From NCBI RefSeq assembly GCF_030247185.1, contig NC_080572.1, positions 89,703,435 to 89,767,434 of the forward strand: a stretch of 64,000 nucleotides of DNA, given 5' to 3'. This DNA is from Malaya genurostris (Eukaryota > Arthropoda > Insecta > Diptera > Culicidae). The notes under the pieces were generated by a model. The model was not told the DNA's origin, made no database searches, and was given only the letters and a program-made list of their open reading frames with translations. Positions 59,138 through 64,000 of the stretch are shown in pieces. Within the stretch, counting starts at the first letter, position 1, and every line of letters begins with the position of its first letter. Made by a program: the position numbers and the translations under genes.

Positions 59138-59697
59138 ATGGCTTACCTATCGGATGTAGACCTAGCAACTTTACACAGATCCCGACTGGAGGAGCGCGTA
59201 CACTATAAACTGTCCTCCTGGCATCGATCTGCGACGGTTGACGTCAGTAAGGCTTCCGCCCAGAGTAAACCAACTAGAATAGCGTCAACGAATTCGGTCG
59301 GCACTAGTTCCCTGTCCAGCAGCTCCGGCACAATGGATGACATAATCAATAATAACAAACTTGAACCGGTTTACTTGGCCGGGACTCGAACCGAACAGCA
59401 TCAACAGCAAAGAATTTCCGTCGGTACCTGCAACGTAAACACTTCAGTGCTCCTCGACGAGGCTAGAAAAGTGACGTCAAACCGTCGGAACGCAACCGGC
59501 TGGCATCAGTCGAATGTACATGTGATAAAACGCCGCAGTCGGAATAGCAACAGTTGTTCCAGCACCGGGACCAGTGCTAGCAGTAATGGAACGGCCGGTA
59601 ACAGCTATAAACACGTTGAGTGGAGCGATGAGGACTACCTCAACGATGATGGGTACTTTTCGTCCGAAACGCGCCGTCGGAGGTCGGGAACGTGGCC
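59138..59697 (+). CDS. Ser/Asn/Thr-rich coding exon of an unidentified host gene
   Basis: The first ATG after the in-frame stop at 59,090 is 59,138 (MAYLSDVDLATLHRSRLEER). The exon holds 186 codons plus two bases and ends at CC/GTAAGT, a strong donor. Composition is that of real dipteran coding DNA: GC-rich third positions and low-complexity runs (TSSLSSSSGT; SCSSTGTSASSNGTAG), with HQQQ. Near the end an acidic stretch (VEWSDEDYLNDDGYFSSE) is followed by a basic motif RRRRSGTW, which fits the RxRxxS/T consensus of basophilic kinases such as Akt. There is no membrane segment or known domain, so it is probably a disordered, isoform-specific N-terminus. Splice phase equals that of 22,741. I cannot name the gene. 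Confidence 0.75.
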
Positions 59698-60207
59698 GTA
59701 AGTACAAGTTTGATTTTTGTTCAGTCTTTGAGGTTTGCATTTATTCGGCATTTGAGTTAAAGAAAAAACTTTATGATTTGCATATCAGAGAACCGAATGA
59801 TCATTCGCACTTTATAATACTAGTTCCATAGTAAAAGTACTAGGGAACAATTGCTGTAGATTGGTTTTGATCCGGATTTAATTCACATCTATTGTAGGAA
59901 TCAATGAACCAGTAATTTTCAAAGTAGTTCCTGCAGTCCATCAGTGGGCACTAGCTCATTTTTAGTGGTCTTTTTAACTCAAAATAAGCCGAAATTAGTA
60001 GGCTTCGCTACTTAAAAGAATCTGTCTGATAAAGATTCAGAGCAATCGTAATCATTACAAGTTTATAAAGACTTATGAGAAACTTTTCAATGAATCATTG
60101 TCAGTTGTAATCCAGGATCAAGCCAAAATGTGATGTGAATACTGAATCATTAAATTCTTGTGAGATTCCTAATGTCGTTTTTGCTTGTTGTGTTGGTTGC
60201 TCACTTA
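59698..60207 (+). other. Start of putative intron
   Basis: It begins with GTAAGTACAAG; AT-rich, no feature until the DD37E element. Confidence 0.5.
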
Positions 60208-61513
60208 AAGCTTGCTTCAGATAGAATTGGAACAAATACAATAGCCCGTATTTCAGTTATTTATTATTGAATTCAAGATCTTTTTTTTTTATACAAATGT
60301 AGCGTTTTCTTCATACTTTTAAGAAAAAATAAGGATGAGATTATGCGTCACGGTTTCGAAGGAATTCTTGAATTTTTCCGGTAACACGACTCATTAAGCG
60401 GCGCACAACTTCTTCATACATCGTTTTAGCGATCTTATTCCACCAGGTCGTCATCTGATTGATTTCTTTGACAACCTTTCCCTTTGCCTTGAGTCTCCTC
60501 TTCATGATTGCCCAGTATTTCTCAATAGGGCGGAACTGGGGGCAGTTGGGTGGGGTAAGGTTTTTCGGAACAAACTGGACCCCTTTTTCTGCATACCATC
60601 CTTGAACGACTTTGCTGTAATGACAGCTTGCCAAATCTGGCCAAAACATTACGGGATGGTCGTGGGATCGAATGAACGGCGAAATTCGTTTTTGGAGACA
60701 CTCTTTTTAGTATAGTTCCGATGTCATTGTCTTATTTGTAACGAAAACTTTCGTTTTTTTGCCACAGCTGCAAATGCCCTGCCAAATCATAAATTTTCTT
60801 GCAAATTTATTGGCAAAAAAAAATTTAAATTTGGCTGGAACATACCTCCGAGCCGTTGCCAAGCACAAATTTTTGACCTGGGATTTGCCCGAAGTCAGCC
60901 TTGACATAGGTTTCATCGTCCATCAGAAGACGCCCGTCGAACTTGGTCAGCACCTGGTCATATAGTTTCCGAGCACGAATTTTGACCACACTATTCTGTT
61001 TTATTGTCCGATTTGGCTGTTTGCTAGCTCGATACGACTTGATTCCTTCCCGGAGTTGAGTTCTCCTCACGGTACTATGGGCAGCACCGAATTTTCTGGC
61101 CAAATCACGGTCCGACAGATTAGGATTCCTCTTAATCGTCTTCAAAATCTTACCACGCAGTTTCCGGTCGACAGTTCCACTCCGACGATTGGCTTGAGGC
61201 TTCGGAATCGTCGTCAATGTTTCCTTATACCGTTCGATAACGCTCCATACGGTACTTCTGGGCAATTTCAGCTGTTCAGCTAGCCTATATGCAGACCACA
61301 ATGGATTTTCCAAATAACTGTGCACAATTTTTTCCCTTCTTTCGGCTTCCATGTTGATTGTTTACAAAGTATAGTCGATTTGCGGAATGTCAAAAATCAT
61401 ACGTGAAGCTGACAATATTCTCGACACGTGGGCACCAAGAACTTCCAAATCTGTCCACTAGGAGCGCCACAATATGAGCAAATGTTTGTTCCAATTCTAA
61501 ATGAAGCAAACTT
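60208..61513 (-). mobile_element. DD37E Tc1/mariner transposon, 1.3 kb, near complete
   Basis: Ends AAGCTTGCTTCAGATAGAAT and (reverse complement of the right) AAGTTTGCTTCATTTAGAAT share about 28 bp of inverted similarity through TAGAATTGGAACAAA. TA dinucleotides flank it at 60,206 and 61,514. A TA also sits inside the ends before GAATTGG, so the true terminus could be there. Length fits a full element. Confidence 0.8.
60341..61352 (-). pseudogene. DD37E transposase with one frameshift and one stop
   Basis: From ATG 61,352: MEAERREKIVHSYLENPLWS, helix-turn-helix 1 (AYRLAEQLKLPRSTVWSVIE), an RRSGTVDRKLRGK linker, helix-turn-helix 2 (SDRDLARKFGAAHSTVRRTQ), then the catalytic domain: LLMDDETYVKADFGQIPGQK (first Asp), a shift near 60,850, KFMIWQGICSCGKKTKVFVT, an in-frame TAA near 60,708 after TSELY, FWPDLASCHYSKVVQGWY (second Asp) and CPQFRPIEKYWAIMKRRL (Glu). 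Exactly 37 residues separate Asp and Glu, the hallmark of the DD37E group known from mosquitoes. It ends at RNRDA(stop). Otherwise full length (about 340 codons), so its loss of function looks recent. Confidence 0.9.
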
Positions 61514-61515
61514 TA

Positions 61516-61760
61516 TGTCGTTTTCGCTTGATGCCAAACCTAACCCAGTTTCCACCCTAACTGCTGTCAAACCGTTTGTTTGAAGCTAGATTCGAACCAA
61601 GTTTTAACGTTGTTGAACTGAAAATTGAGTCAGTTTCGAACCTGGTTTTTATATCAGATTTGCTCAAACTCCCTTGCTAAGCGCGAAATCAACACAGTTT
61701 TGTGAAAAGTGTTTGTTTGATGAAACTACCCTGGGTCAGTTTCAGTTTTCTCAAGCGAAA
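61516..61760. mobile_element. MITE with TGTCGTTTTCGCTTGA ends
   Basis: TGTCGTTTTCGCTTGA at the left and TCAAGCGAAAACGACA at the right are perfect inverted repeats, flanked by TTA on both sides, a 3-bp duplication of the PIF/Harbinger type. The left end abuts the DD37E element. The right flank (61,775-61,885) is an inverted, diverged copy of the MITE interior (CAGTTAGGATGGAAGC versus CCACCCTAACTGCTG), and a similar AATGTCGTTTTTGCTTG lies at 60,171. Confidence 0.65.
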
Positions 61761-62289
61761 ACGACATTAGCAACGGGGATTTGAGCAAACAACGTTGAAA
61801 CTAGATTCGAAACATGCTTCAAACAAACGGGTTGACAGCAGTTAGGATGGAAGCTGTGTTAGGTTTGACAAGAAACAAACAAAAATGAGTGTAAGTTGCG
61901 TTTTGCGACATCCGTAACAGTAACAGTTAGTTAGGCCACATTCATTAATTTCGTTATCTTTACGAGGGATTAGTAGGAATTTTCGCGATGCACGAGCAAA
62001 ATTTTGACAACTGTTTTCACAAACGAGAAGAAAATATCAAAATCAAAGAGTAGACCTGATGCTTGTTGAGGTCGAATGCGACTTAGCGTACGTAATAAAT
62101 TTTAATAAAGTCTATTTGCTGTTCCAACGCGAGCCATTTAATTAAGCCATAAACAGCTTCGGTTACAAACTTTCGGCGCTTAAACACATTATGAGATACA
62201 GAAAGCCTATACATAACTCTACCAATGACAGGCTAAAGATGGTGATCTATAGGAATACTTGATGATATTTTAAATTTTGATATCTCTAA

Positions 62290-62821
62290 TTGGATCCGTT
62301 TAAAAATTCGAAGAAAAAAACAGATTTCGAACTGCTGCAAGACAAGTTAATTGAGTTGATGAAAAATGAAAAATTGATGTATATGTTTGAGCGAGATTTT
62401 CTCAATTTTTACGTTCAGCAGTTGATTCCTAAACCCAGTGTTGGTGATTACCGAAAATTTGACAGAAGTTGCATACAACATTTTCAATCCGGTAGAAGAT
62501 GCTACAAAAACTCGAGTCTCTCAATACATGAACCGCGAGAGAATTTTTCTACATTTCTTCGTTCCACTGCATACTCTGATTCGACTTGATGATTCTCATA
62601 CTAGGATGCAATATTTCAAAACCCTTGTGTGGAGCATTCACATACATTTTCATAGACACAACTTATACAAAGGTTATATGTACATAGTCAGAATAAGCGG
62701 CAATAGTAAAATTATTCTATCGCAATTATCAACTGCCCATACAGAATCGGATCGCGAAACAAGAATAAGCGACCTTTTGTTGCTTCAGAGAGAATCCCCA
62801 CAGCAGCGAGCTAACCTTTGA
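62290..62821 (+). pseudogene. Unrecognised ORF in two overlapping frames
   Basis: Frame one (from about 62,290) reads DPFKNSKKKTDFELLQDKLI then ELMKNEKLMYMFERDFLNFY and VQQLIPKP. Around 62,440 the better reading passes to a second frame with LTEVAYNIFNPVEDATKTRV, RERIFLHFFVPLHTLIR and QYFKTLVWSIHIHFHRHN, to a stop at 62,821. Together they would be about 175 residues with one frameshift. There are no introns, no transmembrane segment and no motif I recognise. It could be a fragment of a transposon or virus-derived gene, or a processed pseudogene. Upstream 61,886-62,289 shows nothing identifiable. Confidence 0.4.
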
Positions 62822-63339
62822 TTCTCAGACAGATCATCGAGAGAAATTCACTCTCGCAATGGTGTCTATTCTATGTTAAATGAACCATGCCGGTTTTTTG
62901 TTGCTGTGGTGATATCCGTCTCTCTTTGATGGCACTGATTGAATCCTGTGAAGAGTTGCTAGTGAACGTGCTTTGATACGATGAAAGCCAATGTTTTGGT
63001 TAACAAATGGAGAAATCACTTTTTTCCTAGTGAGTGGGAGGACTTGAGGGTTTTTCTAACAATCATAGAACCCAAAACTAATAAAAATAATAAACACGAT
63101 TATGCACATCCTTCTGACCTCAAATAAATTGTTTGATCTCGAATGTTCTGGTTTATTTCTCTTCTCTTTCCCAAAAAGTTACGAGAGTTGAGCACGGTCA
63201 ATAATTTCGGTAGATACGCGTTTCAAGCAACAAGATTTCAGTTCGTGCTGGCATCTCATCAGACACAGTCGACAATTGCTTACGGTCGAGACGATAGAAA
63301 CAAAGACAATACAGTGTAGTGAACAATAGAGTGTACGAA
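62822..63339 (+). other. Non-coding; probable 5' UTR of the following retroelement
   Basis: The last 150 bp before the ATG (CGGTCAATAATTTCGGTAGA to GTGAACAATAGAGTGTACG) are GC-richer and may be the element's 5' UTR. The element start is not defined. Confidence 0.4.
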
Positions 63340-64000
63340 ATGGGCAAATACGATTTAACAAAGCCTGAAACTTGGCCTACAAGGCCAAATTCAATTTGTA
63401 TTGATTTCAAGCGCTGCAAAGTTAGACCAGCAGCAACCGAAATTGAAATCTTGCTTAAGGAACGAATGCATCTAAACGTTACTGATGTAAGTGAGATTCA
63501 ATTCAACAAGGCGTCTAACTGTGTGTACATTATGTTCAAACGTGAAAAAGATGCAATTGCATTTGCTTCGGTTAATAACGGGGTGCACAGTATTGATCAT
63601 GACAATGTTAAATATAAAATCCCTGTGTACATGGTGGATAATGCCATAGGAATGGCGTGCGAGTAGTACGTATGCAACTACGTAAAGCAATTCCATCTTA
63701 CATCATTTGTGATCAAGACGGGATACATCCGTGTAAAACGCTAATTACGTATGAAAATCAACTGGTTACATGTCAGTTTTGTGAACAACCTGCACACTAC
63801 GGCAAACCTTGCACTGAAACTGCAAAAAGGACATCTTTAAACAAAAAAAAGGACAACCGCCCAACAACGGAAACTAGTGAGCGCAGTACTCCTGTTTTAC
63901 CATCAAACCCACCAACAACTGCAATTAATGCACAACAAGGCGCGTCTACAGCAACTAACAACCAACCCAAGAATGCGAATTACAAGGAAAACGAAGAAAA
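63340..64000 (+). pseudogene. Non-LTR retrotransposon ORF1 (Gag-like), internally deleted, runs off the window
   Basis: The ATG at 63,340 starts MGKYDLTKPETWPTRPNSIC then IDFKRCKVRPAATEIEILLK, an RRM-like RNA-binding region, to VPVYMVDNAIG-type sequence and a stop at 63,666. Another frame opens at 63,654: GVRVVRMQLRKAIPSYIICD then a C2HC knuckle CQFCEQPAHYGKPC (about 63,775-63,816) and a Thr/Asn/Gln-rich tail still open at 64,000. This is the order of insect non-LTR ORF1 proteins, but the segment normally between these parts is missing. The clade is not certain. Confidence 0.7.

Noticed and set aside
63179..63419. Additional hammerhead core (CTGATGAG on the minus strand near 63,255)
   Set aside because: No GAAA strand follows a helix II and the flanks do not pair.

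Overview
The window looks like AT-rich, repeat-dominated nuclear DNA of a dipteran insect, most likely a mosquito (Culicidae). This is inferred from DD37E-type Tc1/mariner elements, Jockey-clade and I-like non-LTR retrotransposons, tRNA-headed SINEs, many TA-flanked MITEs and microsatellites, and from the near absence of host coding sequence. There are no operons, ribosome binding sites, rRNA genes or CRISPR arrays.

Host gene content is thin. A short coding exon at 22,662-22,741 (ATG in good context, GTAAGT donor) and a larger Ser/Asn-rich exon at 59,138-59,697 (also ending at GTAAGT) lie on the + strand. Both stop two bases into a codon, so they could be alternative first coding exons of one long-intron gene. 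I cannot name the gene. The 37 kb between them would then be intron, filled with transposable elements.

Layout. 0-8 kb: rearranged mariner element, mariner remnant, frameshifted DD37E transposase, inverted MITE-like pair, phased GTTTTACCCC repeats. 8.8-12.9 kb: non-autonomous hAT element with an 8-bp target duplication, containing a MITE, a pseudo-tRNA, an abundant dispersed repeat (called family M here) and a further insertion inside that repeat. 13-21 kb: SINE, a DD37E pseudogene that lost a catalytic Asp, minisatellite MITE, family M, a (TA)n tract. 24-30 kb: large palindromic repeat complex carrying a deletion-derived Jockey element with a 14-bp target duplication. 34.5-42.2 kb: two decayed non-LTR ORF2 regions. 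43-46 kb: twin MITEs in family M and a mariner pseudogene. 48.0-51.3 kb: the most striking object. 53-57 kb: internally deleted mariner in a degenerate tandem repeat, (TA)n, fold-back element. 60.2-61.8 kb: nearly intact DD37E element and MITE. 62.3 kb: unrecognised frameshifted ORF. 63.3 kb to the edge: non-LTR ORF1.

The main discovery is at 48,035-51,310: about twelve near-identical 275-bp units in two head-to-head arrays, flanked exactly by an 11-bp direct repeat. Each complete unit folds by hand into a full hammerhead ribozyme: CUGAUGA and GAAA core strands, a GUC cleavage triplet, a 20-bp helix I, a 3-bp helix II and an 11-bp helix III. Unit size, tandem layout and ribozyme resemble retrozymes (small mobile circular-RNA retroelements). 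The head-to-head layout with a target-site-like duplication is what twin-primed reverse transcription of a multimeric RNA would leave. Five of the ribozymes are in sense with the putative host gene.
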